Source: Chloroflexota bacterium
GTDB taxonomy: Bacteria; Chloroflexota; Dehalococcoidia; SM23-28-2; RBG-16-64-32
Reading direction: 5' to 3'
Assembly: GCA_022564695.1 (NCBI GenBank)
Contig: JADFKX010000038.1
Coordinates: forward strand, 1-14,431
DNA length: 14,431 bases
The position numbers were made by a program, and so were the translations under genes. The notes under the pieces were generated by a model that searched no databases, had not been told where the DNA came from, and saw only the letters and a program-made list of their open reading frames with translations. This document shows positions 1 to 6,924 of this stretch, one piece after another. Numbering within the stretch: the first letter of the stretch is position 1; each line of letters begins with the position of its first letter.

Positions 1-546
1 GAGGAGTTGTTGGAGTTCATTGCTAGGGTGTCACGTCAGCGCATTCTCGATATTGGATGTGGCCTGGGACCCTACGTGGCGAAGCTCAACAGCAGGGGTT
101 TCAATTGCATCGGTATCGAGATCGAGGCAGGACTGGTCAGAGGAGCTGTGGCGCTCGGGCGCCCTGTCCTTCTCATGGACGGCCGAGTCCTCAGCTTCGA
201 TGACCAGACCATTGACACTTGTCTATTGATCGAGGTTATTGAGCACGTCCATGACTTCGAGCTGCTTCTGAGAGAGGCCGGTAGGGTAGCTCAGCGCAAC
301 ATCATTGTCAGTGTCCCCAATATCAACGTGATCCCAAGCCTCTCCCGGTACAACGTTGTCCCCTGGCACCTTTTAGAGGCCACCCACGTCAACTTTTTCA
401 CGCCGAAGATCCTGCAGCGCACCCTCGAGCGTATCTTTGCCGGGCGGGCAAAGGTACAGGTGGAAGAATACGCGCCGTTCTTCCCCTGGGCAGAGGGAGA
501 TCAACTCAACTACCAAATTCGGGCAGTCATCGAGATGATTCGCTAG
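1..546 (+). CDS. Class I SAM-dependent methyltransferase, 5' end cut by window edge
   Basis: The reading frame is open from base 1 and ends at TAG 544-546. The first usable start is TTG at 7, but codons 1-6 are also open and no ribosome site is visible, so the true start probably lies upstream. The SAM-binding motif ILDIGCGLGPY lies near the beginning. It is followed by an acidic strand end (GIEIE) and the post-motif LLIEVIEHV, the order seen in Methyltransf_11/23 enzymes. The usual N-terminal helices before motif I are largely missing, consistent with truncation by the window edge. The later part (VSVPN, then HVNFFTP) matches methyltransferases found in glycan clusters that methylate sugars or act near glycosyltransferases. 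The substrate cannot be told. It faces the minus-strand fusion gene tail-to-tail and is the first of three genes in a row carrying a methyltransferase domain. Confidence 0.85.
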   Translation, partial: EELLEFIARVSRQRILDIGCGLGPYVAKLNSRGFNCIGIEIEAGLVRGAVALGRPVLLMDGRVLSFDDQTIDTCLLIEVIEHVHDFELLLREAGRVAQRNIIVSVPNINVIPSLSRYNVVPWHLLEATHVNFFTPKILQRTLERIFAGRAKVQVEEYAPFFPWAEGDQLNYQIRAVIEMIR

Positions 547-702
547 CGCGCATATGGAGTACCTACCGGCGGCGTAAGCGGGAAGAGGCGGCCGACATAT
601 CCGATCTTGCCCAGGGATAGAAGGGGACACGTGCCCAAGGGCGGCTACCCTACAGCTTGGGCATGAGAGCGGGCCGGCGGACGGAGGCTCATGGCCGGAG
701 AG
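547..702. other. Convergent intergenic gap
   Basis: 156 bases separate the plus-strand methyltransferase from the minus-strand fusion gene, both of which end here. Apart from the inverted repeat at 630-665 I see no coding signal or other structure. Short frames crossing it run antisense to the flanking genes. Confidence 0.5.
630..665. terminator. Inverted repeat between convergent genes, candidate two-way terminator
   Basis: CGTGCCCAAG (630-639) pairs with CTTGGGCATG (656-665): ten pairs including one G-U, with a 16-base loop. It lies 84 bases after the plus-strand stop and 38 bases after the minus-strand stop, where a shared terminator is expected. Neither side has a T-run, so it does not match the classic intrinsic terminator. 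It may act as an RNA-stabilising hairpin or a T-less terminator. Confidence 0.4.
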
Positions 703-3700
703 TCACAGGCGGATGGCAAACGGGCGTACTAGGTCAAGGTTGGGGTTGTAGTAGGGATCCTGATATTCTCCGGGGTTGCCCCAGCGGTCGCGAAAGTACT
801 GCTCGTCCTCATCAGGGTGGAGGCCTTTTCGGGTGGCGCTCTCATGGTGGTAGAGAACTGCGTAAGGCGTGTAGACGATCAGATAGCCTTGCTCCCGCGC
901 CCGGAGACAATAGTCGACGTCGTTGAATGCTATCCCGAGCTTCTCGTCGAACCCTCCGAGGCGCTGAAAAATATCCCGGCGGGCCATCATGCAGGCTGCG
1001 GTAACCGCGCTGCAGTTCCGGACGAGTTCTCCAAGCCCGAAGTAGCCGCCGTGATCAACGTTCCCCGCGGAACCCCCGCCCAGCCCCATGATGACGCCCT
1101 CATGCTGCACACGGTGATCAGGATAGAAGAGGCGCGCTCCAACGGCGGCCACCACCGGTCTTTGGCTGTGCTCCAGCATCGCCTCTATCCACTCGTCGGT
1201 GATGATCTCCGTGTCGTTGTTGAGCAGGATCACATGCTCGCCAGCGGTCGCACGGATCGCGAAATTCATCATGCTGGCAAAGTGGAAGGCGCCCGGGAAG
1301 GCGAGACAACGGTGGCGGGACTTCTTGAGATAATCGATGGTCCTCTCATCCGTGCTGTCGTTATCCACGATAACGATCTCGTAATTCGGATAGCTGGTCT
1401 TCTTCTCGATGCTGGCGATGCATTGGCTGAGTAGATCAACGCGGTCTCGGGTGGGGATCACGATGCTGACCAGCGGCTGCCCCTGAATGCGGTAGCGCAC
1501 GCGATAGGTGGTCTTGGCGTTGCCTTCCAAGATGTCGGCCTTGATGCCACGTCGCTTCATGGCATCGGCCAGTGCCCTCTTGGCAGCGTCTATGGACTTC
1601 GGCTTCGCTTCGAGATCTGAAGCGGCAGAACCCGGGACCATTCGCCAGGCATAAAGGGGTAGGGCCACGTGGCCGATCCGGTTCGTGCGTTCCGTCACCC
1701 TCAGGACGAGATCGTAGTCCTGGCTGAAATCGCATTTACTCCGCAGGCCGCCCACATCATCCACGATCCGCTTACGGTACACGGCGAAGTGCGGCACGTA
1801 GTTGGTGGACAGCAGAAGGTCCGGGGACCAGTCCGGCTTGAAGAACGGCTGCACCAGCCGTCCTTCAAGGCTGCGCTTGTCTTCATCGGAGTAGATGAAG
1901 TCCAGATCGGGCTGATCATTCAGCAGTTTGACCATTTCATAGAGGGCATCCGGCTTAAGTTCATCATCGTGGTCCAGGAAGCCCACGTATTCCCCCGTGG
2001 CCATGGCCAAGGCCGCATTCGAGGCTCCAGAGATGCCATGGTTCTTCTTCAGGTAGGCGATCTTGATCCGCTTGTCGCCCTGATATTCTTGCAGCAGCGT
2101 CTTCACCTCCGGCTTGCTGGAGGCGTCATCGGCGATGCAGAACTCCCAGTTGTCGTACAGCTGAGCGCGCACGGATTCTATGGCGTCGCGCAGCCAGGCT
2201 GGGTCTGGGTTGTAGACGGGCATGATGATGCTGATCTTGGGGCGGTACGAGAACTGGGCCACCTCTTTCCTGATGCGCCGGATTCGCGCCGGCGTCAGGG
2301 CGTGTTTCCGCAGCCACAGCTGGTACTGCTCGTCCAGGGAGCCCGCCTGCGCGGCGACCCTAGCCGGCCGGATCATCCGGGGCCCCCACCTCCACACCCG
2401 CACTGCGCGCCGCAGAAAGGTCCCCCAGCCCTCGGTGAGGATTATCCTCAATCCCTTCGTAGGCAACTTCAGGGCGCCGCGCCGCCGCGTCTCTGGCGGC
2501 GCCAGCCGGTTGACGATCGCCCGCGCCCGTGACAGGAGGCGGTAGCCCAAGGTGCTGGTCGTCACCTGGAACTGCTGCCGTACCTCGCGCAGCTGTTCCT
2601 CCGTCTCATCGAGGACCGTCTGCATCTGCGCCAGGGCGGCTTCAATGTTGGTGATGTGCTGGTCTTTGTCGGCCAGGGACGCCTGCGTCTGCCCCAGCAG
2701 GGTGTCCTTCTTCGTCAGCAGGGTGTCCTTCTTCGTCAGCAGGGCGTCCTTCTCCGTCAGCAGGGTGTCCTTCTCCAGCACCAGGGCGTCCTTCTCCGTC
2801 AGCAGGGTGTCCTTGGTGGTCAACTCTGCATCAAATCGGGTGATCGCCGCGCGTAACTTTCCAACGACCCCATCGATGTTGGCGATGTGGTGATCTTTGG
2901 TCTGGAGTCCCTCCCTGAGCAGGCTCAGATAGTGAGCCAGGGTGCTGCTCACGAAGCTAGCCGACACTTCGATATCGTCACCTTGGGCAGGGCCAGGGGA
3001 AGTTTGCGGCAGCTTCTCCCTGAGATGCTGGAGAAGACGCGCGTCGTTACCCTTTGAGATGATGACAGCCTGTCGGTAGGTCGGTTCCGCACTGATGGAC
3101 GGTATATGGGCCTCGTTACTCAGGCGGTCAAATTCGTGCGGACGCAGGCCATGGCTGCTGAGCGCGGACAGGTGATGCTTGACGGCCATCTTCATGAACC
3201 ATTCATCCAGCGGCCCATTGGGCAAGACCGTATGAAGGAAACCGGCCCGGTCAACGATCTTCAACGTTTCATCTAATCTTGGCAGGCCTAGCTCCGCGTG
3301 CTCACCCAAGTAGCCCAGGGTTGGGTGGCCTTTTCCTACGGAGTCCCTGGTGATTTGCGCCACTAACCGCTCGGCTGCCTCGACCGCGAGGGCAAAGAAG
3401 GGACCGATGATAATCACGACATCGTCAGCCACTCGCATGAGTTCCTGGAGGAAGGCTTCCCGATGGTCGGCGGTAACGTGCTCCAGGGTGTCGTGGCAGG
3501 TGACGACGTCGAACGCTCCGTCGCGAAAGGGGAGAGCGGTGCCATCGGCGCGAATGTAGTCTTCGCAGTCCATGGCTTCCAGGTCAGCGGTGAGGATGTT
3601 GTCTTGCGGCAGGAACTTGGGTAGCGACGCAGGAGCGCCCCCGACGTCCAGCACGTTGAGCTGGGGCCGTCTTCGGCGACGTTTAATGGCTTCAACCAGC

Positions 3701-3801
3701 GTGCGGGTGAGGGCATACCGTTCATAGTGATCGAAGGGAAGGCTGAGAAGCGGGGAGCCATCGCTTGGGGTCAGGGGTTTCACAGGATTACTCACAACCA
3801 T
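703..3801 (-). CDS. Methyltransferase / coiled-coil / tandem GT2 glycosyltransferase fusion (WsaE-like layout)
   Basis: 1032 residues from ATG 3801, overlapping the upstream gene by 10 bases; an in-frame TTG at 3813 would add four residues. No clear Shine-Dalgarno is seen, so translational coupling is likely. Order: SAM methyltransferase, about 25-250 (VLDVGG at 50-55, then FDVVTCHDTLEHV); coiled coil, about 290-415, with six exact heptads at 328-369; linker; first GT2 domain from about 518 (ISIIMPVYN, acidic FLDHDDE near 609); second GT2 domain from about 774 (VSIVIPTRDR, LLNNDTE near 860, FNDVDYCLR near 960). WsaE of the Geobacillus S-layer glycan pathway likewise joins a methyltransferase to two rhamnosyltransferase domains. 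With an rml operon next door, a rhamnan-building and methyl-capping role is likely; sugar and linkage are inference. No membrane segment is evident, so it probably works at the cytoplasmic membrane face. Confidence 0.9.
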   Translation of the reverse strand: MVVSNPVKPLTPSDGSPLLSLPFDHYERYALTRTLVEAIKRRRRRPQLNVLDVGGAPASLPKFLPQDNILTADLEAMDCEDYIRADGTALPFRDGAFDVVTCHDTLEHVTADHREAFLQELMRVADDVVIIIGPFFALAVEAAERLVAQITRDSVGKGHPTLGYLGEHAELGLPRLDETLKIVDRAGFLHTVLPNGPLDEWFMKMAVKHHLSALSSHGLRPHEFDRLSNEAHIPSISAEPTYRQAVIISKGNDARLLQHLREKLPQTSPGPAQGDDIEVSASFVSSTLAHYLSLLREGLQTKDHHIANIDGVVGKLRAAITRFDAELTTKDTLLTEKDALVLEKDTLLTEKDALLTKKDTLLTKKDTLLGQTQASLADKDQHITNIEAALAQMQTVLDETEEQLREVRQQFQVTTSTLGYRLLSRARAIVNRLAPPETRRRGALKLPTKGLRIILTEGWGTFLRRAVRVWRWGPRMIRPARVAAQAGSLDEQYQLWLRKHALTPARIRRIRKEVAQFSYRPKISIIMPVYNPDPAWLRDAIESVRAQLYDNWEFCIADDASSKPEVKTLLQEYQGDKRIKIAYLKKNHGISGASNAALAMATGEYVGFLDHDDELKPDALYEMVKLLNDQPDLDFIYSDEDKRSLEGRLVQPFFKPDWSPDLLLSTNYVPHFAVYRKRIVDDVGGLRSKCDFSQDYDLVLRVTERTNRIGHVALPLYAWRMVPGSAASDLEAKPKSIDAAKRALADAMKRRGIKADILEGNAKTTYRVRYRIQGQPLVSIVIPTRDRVDLLSQCIASIEKKTSYPNYEIVIVDNDSTDERTIDYLKKSRHRCLAFPGAFHFASMMNFAIRATAGEHVILLNNDTEIITDEWIEAMLEHSQRPVVAAVGARLFYPDHRVQHEGVIMGLGGGSAGNVDHGGYFGLGELVRNCSAVTAACMMARRDIFQRLGGFDEKLGIAFNDVDYCLRAREQGYLIVYTPYAVLYHHESATRKGLHPDEDEQYFRDRWGNPGEYQDPYYNPNLDLVRPFAIRL
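2467..2601 (-). repeat. Shared 135-bp segment, copy A (in the tandem-GT2 fusion gene)
   Basis: This encodes residues 401-445 of the fusion protein, from EEQLREVRQQ through GYRLLSRARA to TRRRGALK. It aligns without gaps to copy B at 3813-3947 with 30 of 45 identical residues, and similarity is visible in the DNA. It sits just after the coiled coil, between it and the GT2 domains. Confidence 0.85.
2645..2899 (-). repeat. Direct repeat flanking the heptad array, 231 bp apart
   Basis: The 24 bases at 2645-2668 and 2876-2899 match at 21 positions. They encode related peptides (KDQHITNIE and KDHHIANID) on either side of the heptad array. Their offset, 231 bp, is exactly eleven 21-bp units (77 residues), so the whole coiled coil appears to have grown in heptad steps. 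Confidence 0.7.
2695..2820 (-). repeat. Six 21-bp tandem repeats encoding heptads in the coiled coil
   Basis: Six contiguous 21-bp units start at 2695, 2716, 2737, 2758, 2779 and 2800. The first two are identical; the others differ at a few bases. Read on the minus strand they encode (T/L)(T/E/K)KD(T/A)L(L/V), residues 328-369 of the fusion protein. Unit length is both a whole number of codons and one helical heptad, so gain or loss of a unit keeps frame and helix register. There are no spacers, so it is not CRISPR. Confidence 0.95.
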
Positions 3802-5711
3802 CGCCAGAACCAACTAAGAACGCTGCGCCGCCGCGTCCCCGGCGGCGCCGACCGATTGATGACCCGTCGCGCCCGCTCCAGCAGCCGGAAACCCACGGTG
3901 CTGGTCGTCGTCTCCAACTGCTGCCGCACCTCCCGCAACTGCCTCTCGTTCTCGGTCAGGGCGAGATCGCTCTTAGCTTCCAGGCTGGCCCGAAGCTCGT
4001 GCTCCCGCATCCCCAGCGCGGTATCTGTCAGCTTTCGATCTAGAAAGTCCTGAAGCCTGCTGCGGTAAGTCTCCACCGATGATTCCCAGCCGCTACTTCC
4101 GGGAGGGGAATCGTGCACCTCAGCCTGGAGCGCCGCTTCCCGCGCGACGGCCAGAGATAGCCATTCGCCATCGGGCTCAAGCCCCACGGCGGCGCCCAAC
4201 TTCCTAGCCAAATCGCCGACTCGCTCAACTTGCCACCGCTCGGGCGGGCAGCGGTCGGCGAGGAACAGAGCAAGCCAGAGAATGCTTCTCTCGATTACCT
4301 GGCGTTCTTTGTACTCCCGGTGCCACCATTCCTGATCGATCAGCACGAGCTCTCCATCGTCCCGTACAACGAAGTTGTGGAGGCCGAGCTCAATGCTCAC
4401 CAGCCCCTCTGGTTCCGTCTGCGAAGTTGCCCGGGCGACGACGCTGCGCCAACGCTGAAGCCACTCCGCGAGCGTCTCCTCGCTGGAGGAGGCCAACACG
4501 TCCAGCAGATCCCGGCCCGGGACGAACTCGGAGTCGGCGACCTCATGGACCAACGGGCCGCAATCGACGCGACGTCCGCGAGGGGCGACTGGGGAACGCA
4601 CGAAGTGCAGCCCAGATGCGCTCCGACGCACGTGCGTCTGTGTGGCGAATAGCGCCCGTCGCTGACAGTTGTAGAACGACGCTACCTGTTCTGGCGGCCA
4701 CAGGGCCTCCGCTGGCCCGGTGGAGGCGACGATGACGAACGAGTTGCTGAAGTGTCCGCCCAGGCCGTCCTCAACGACGGTCTTCCACAGGCTGCGCTCG
4801 TCGACCAGGCGAGGACGGGGCTCCATCCAGTCAGGGCTTGGAAAGTGGGGCAGGCGCCAGGCCAGCGACCGTTCCTCAGGCGAATCCAGCAACGAGTCGC
4901 TGAAGATCGCGCGGGTGAGCTTGTAGTCAGGAAAGGCGTGGAGGAACGTTGGCTGAAGGCCTGCTTGTTCAAACAGCGCGGCTAGCTCCTTGCGCGCGAA
5001 AGTACGAGCGGGGCCGCCTCTGGGATAGCCCTCAAGACCATCGAACACACGGCCCGTGTGGTCTTCGGGCGAGCCTGCCAGGTACTTCACGCCCAGCCGA
5101 TTTTCGATGGCACAGATCAGGTGGCCGCCCGGGCGCAGTACGCGGGCAAGCATCGCCAGGAAGCTAACGTAGGGTTCCGGGCTGGCGCTGCCTTCACCGA
5201 CGTACTCAAGGACACCGACGACGACCACGAGGTCGTAGGCGGCTTTCGTGGGGAGATCGTCGACCTCCCCGACCCACACCTCTACGTTTTCGAGATCGCG
5301 TGTTCGGGATCGCGCCACGCGGGCCCGCTCAAGCACGGGCTCGAGGGCGTCGACGATGCCGCATGTCTCGCCGAGGTAGCGAGTGATCGCGCCGCAGCCG
5401 GCCCCGACCTCGAGGACAGTAAGCTCGCGGTTGAGCGAGAAGGGTCGCAAGACGTTTGCCCGGCTCTTCGCAAGGTGGTAGCGCTCAGGCCAGTTGGTGA
5501 CCGCCTGTTCCAGTTCATCGCTCAGCGAACTGAGGTCACGGGCACCCCGGACGATTTCGAGCAGGCGATCTTCGCTGCCATCCCGCCAGGTGATGGCTCC
5601 GTGCGACAGCACTCGACAGCCCTCGACCTGGTCAAGCGCCAGCTCACGCAGCGGGGTTAAACCTGCCGCGCGTGTTTCCAAATTGGGGGGTCTACCTACT
5701 CGCTTGCCCAA
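3792..5711 (-). CDS. Methyltransferase with kinase-like domain and C-terminal coiled coil (WbdD-like layout)
   Basis: 639 residues from the outermost in-frame start, TTG 5711. GTG at 5612 (residue 34) is at least as likely: it has GAGGG seven bases upstream, and TTG lies only about 5 bases after the predicted transcription start. The SAM motif VLEVGAGCGAITRYLG lies at about 99-114, followed by DLVVVVGVLEYVGEG and RPGGHLICAIEN. Residues about 330-540 resemble a protein-kinase/APH fold, with ELGLHN then LVLIDQEWW near 443-465, the spacing of a DxxxxN catalytic loop and metal-binding Asp. Here the loop Asp would be Glu. A charged helix (about 545-605) and segment copy B close the protein, which ends in aromatic WFWRWL, possibly membrane-touching. 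WbdD, the E. coli O9a chain terminator, has methyltransferase-kinase-coiled-coil order. The kinase call is moderate. Confidence 0.82.
   Translation of the reverse strand: MGKRVGRPPNLETRAAGLTPLRELALDQVEGCRVLSHGAITWRDGSEDRLLEIVRGARDLSSLSDELEQAVTNWPERYHLAKSRANVLRPFSLNRELTVLEVGAGCGAITRYLGETCGIVDALEPVLERARVARSRTRDLENVEVWVGEVDDLPTKAAYDLVVVVGVLEYVGEGSASPEPYVSFLAMLARVLRPGGHLICAIENRLGVKYLAGSPEDHTGRVFDGLEGYPRGGPARTFARKELAALFEQAGLQPTFLHAFPDYKLTRAIFSDSLLDSPEERSLAWRLPHFPSPDWMEPRPRLVDERSLWKTVVEDGLGGHFSNSFVIVASTGPAEALWPPEQVASFYNCQRRALFATQTHVRRSASGLHFVRSPVAPRGRRVDCGPLVHEVADSEFVPGRDLLDVLASSSEETLAEWLQRWRSVVARATSQTEPEGLVSIELGLHNFVVRDDGELVLIDQEWWHREYKERQVIERSILWLALFLADRCPPERWQVERVGDLARKLGAAVGLEPDGEWLSLAVAREAALQAEVHDSPPGSSGWESSVETYRSRLQDFLDRKLTDTALGMREHELRASLEAKSDLALTENERQLREVRQQLETTTSTVGFRLLERARRVINRSAPPGTRRRSVLSWFWRWL
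3813..3947 (-). repeat. Shared 135-bp segment, copy B (3' end of the methyltransferase/kinase-like gene)
   Basis: This encodes residues 589-633 of the upstream protein, from ERQLREVRQQ through GFRLLERARR to TRRRSVLS. After it the protein has only six more residues (WFWRWL). It is paralogous to copy A at 2467-2601 and also follows a predicted coiled coil. Confidence 0.85.
5620..5624 (-). promoter_or_regulatory. Possible ribosome binding site for an internal GTG start at 5612
   Basis: GAGGG on the minus strand lies seven bases upstream of GTG 5612-5610. It supports starting the kinase-like methyltransferase gene at residue 34 of the longest frame. The residues removed (1-33) show no recognisable family feature. 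Confidence 0.4.
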
Positions 5712-5722
5712 AACTCGGCCCG

Positions 5723-5731
5723 ATTATAGCA
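5723..5731 (-). promoter_or_regulatory. Extended -10 promoter for the minus-strand gene pair
   Basis: On the minus strand the bases read TGCTATAAT: a perfect TATAAT (5728 to 5723) with the upstream TGn of an extended -10 element. No good -35 sits 16-18 bases further upstream, which extended -10 promoters tolerate. Transcription should begin near 5716. That leaves almost no leader before TTG 5711 and about 100 bases before GTG 5612. The TAA inside the box is also the in-frame stop that bounds the frame. Confidence 0.55.
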
Positions 5732-5985
5732 CTCCGCTAAGCCGCTCAGCCAGCTAGACACCTGATTGGAGTGAAGCTGTGGCTGCTTCAGGACGGTGTT
5801 GCTTCATTACCGTGTGAACGTTTCAATCTAGCGTCAACTCAGTAATGTGCGTAGGCGCTGCCTGTCTTGTCCGCGCCCTGCAAGTGGTTTATCGTAGGCG
5901 GGTGGGAACAGCCCGTGAGCCCATCGCCAATTATGGCCGCAGCCACCATTCCCAGCGCCACCGCCACTTCGGGGACTAGACAACC
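5732..5985. other. Divergent intergenic region
   Basis: This gap lies between the minus-strand pair and the plus-strand rhamnose run and must hold the plus-strand promoter if the run is not read from elsewhere. It is less GC-rich than its surroundings around 5795-5850. TTGCTT, 17 bases, then TTCAAT (about 5799-5827) is the only promoter-like pair I found, and it is weak. I see no clear operator or gene. Confidence 0.4.
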
Positions 5986-6903
5986 ATGAAGGATCGGTCG
6001 AAAGTCGCCGTCATCATTATCAACTGGAACGGTCTTGCCGACACTATCGAGTGTCTGGAGTCCCTCCGGGCGATAGCGTACCCCAACTACGAGACCATCG
6101 TTGTAGATAACGGCTCCTCCGGGGATGATGTCCAGGTCCTGCGGGAGCGGTTCGGCGAATCCGTGCATCTCATCGCCAGCGGGGAGAACCTGGGCTTCGC
6201 CGGCGGCTGTAACCTGGCGATACGCGAGGCGCTGGCCGGGGACGCCGACTACGTGCTGCTGTTGAACAACGACGTGACTGTTGATCCGAAGTTTCTCAAC
6301 GAGATGGTCCGGGCCGCGGAGGAGCGGCCCGAGGCTGCTGCTCTCTGCCCTAAGATCTATTTCTACGACCGGCCAACCGTCATCTGCTCTACCGGCGGCC
6401 GGGTGAACGCGTGGGCGGGCACGGCCCAGCAGGTGGGACGGGGCGAGGAGGACCGCGGGCAGTACGAGCAGGTGGCGCTGCGTGACTATGCGGAGGGCGC
6501 GGCGATGCTGATGCGACGGCAGGCGCTGGAGCGGGTGGGGCTTCTGGACGAGGAGTATTTCGCTTACTGGGAGGAGACGGACTGGTGCGCGCGCGCGGCG
6601 GAGGCCGGCTATAAATGCTACTACGTACCTGGCGCGAGCGTGTGGCACAAGACGGCCCGCTCTCAGGCTCCGGACGCCGAATACCATTACCTGTTCCGGC
6701 GCAACGCTTTCCTCTTCCTGCGCAAGCGGAAGTCGCTCCTGCACCTGCTGTCCGCCCTGGCCCTATACTTTTTCGTGTCGGGGCCGTTTTACTTGATAAG
6801 GCACCCCAGAGCGATACGCAGGCTGCCTCGGGAGGCGCGCGCCTTCTTCTGGCACCTCGCGAGCCTGGTCCGGAGACGCAGCGCCCCGGTCCGGGAGACG
6901 TAA
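5986..6903 (+). CDS. GT2 glycosyltransferase, rhamnosyltransferase-like
   Basis: 305 residues from ATG 5986, with a GGGGAC tract about nine bases upstream. The GT-A fold begins at once with VAVIIINWNG (about 7-16) and VVDNGSS, followed by ENLGFAGGCN and the metal-binding LLNNDV near 92-97. The acceptor-side motif EYFAYWEETDWCARA lies near 190-205, as in WbbL-type rhamnosyltransferases. A hydrophobic stretch (about 251-275, LALYFFVSGPFYLI) followed by basic residues should hold the C-terminus at the membrane. It leads directly into rmlA seven bases later, so it heads the rml run. Transfer of rhamnose from dTDP-rhamnose to a lipid-linked glycan is the natural reading; linkage is unknown and other sugars are possible. 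Confidence 0.9.
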   Translation: MKDRSKVAVIIINWNGLADTIECLESLRAIAYPNYETIVVDNGSSGDDVQVLRERFGESVHLIASGENLGFAGGCNLAIREALAGDADYVLLLNNDVTVDPKFLNEMVRAAEERPEAAALCPKIYFYDRPTVICSTGGRVNAWAGTAQQVGRGEEDRGQYEQVALRDYAEGAAMLMRRQALERVGLLDEEYFAYWEETDWCARAAEAGYKCYYVPGASVWHKTARSQAPDAEYHYLFRRNAFLFLRKRKSLLHLLSALALYFFVSGPFYLIRHPRAIRRLPREARAFFWHLASLVRRRSAPVRET

Positions 6904-6913
6904 GCCAGCTTGA

Positions 6914-6920
6914 GGGAGGA
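6914..6920 (+). promoter_or_regulatory. Shine-Dalgarno deciding the rmlA start
   Basis: GGGAGGA sits four bases before ATG 6925. It favours that start over TTG 6910, which would lie upstream of the site, and over ATG 6979, which matches the usual family N-terminus but has no good ribosome site. Confidence 0.65.
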
Positions 6921-6924
6921 CAAG

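Noticed and set aside
1669..2532. A 287-codon plus-strand frame inside the GT fusion gene
   Set aside because: It lies opposite the clear GT2 domain and linker; its translation has no recognisable motif.
2695..2820. Regular short repeats that could be taken for a CRISPR array
   Set aside because: The 21-bp units are contiguous with no spacers and encode heptads inside a long coding frame.
5799..5827. Possible plus-strand promoter TTGCTT, 17 bases, TTCAAT
   Set aside because: Only three and four matches to the consensus boxes; too weak to call a promoter.
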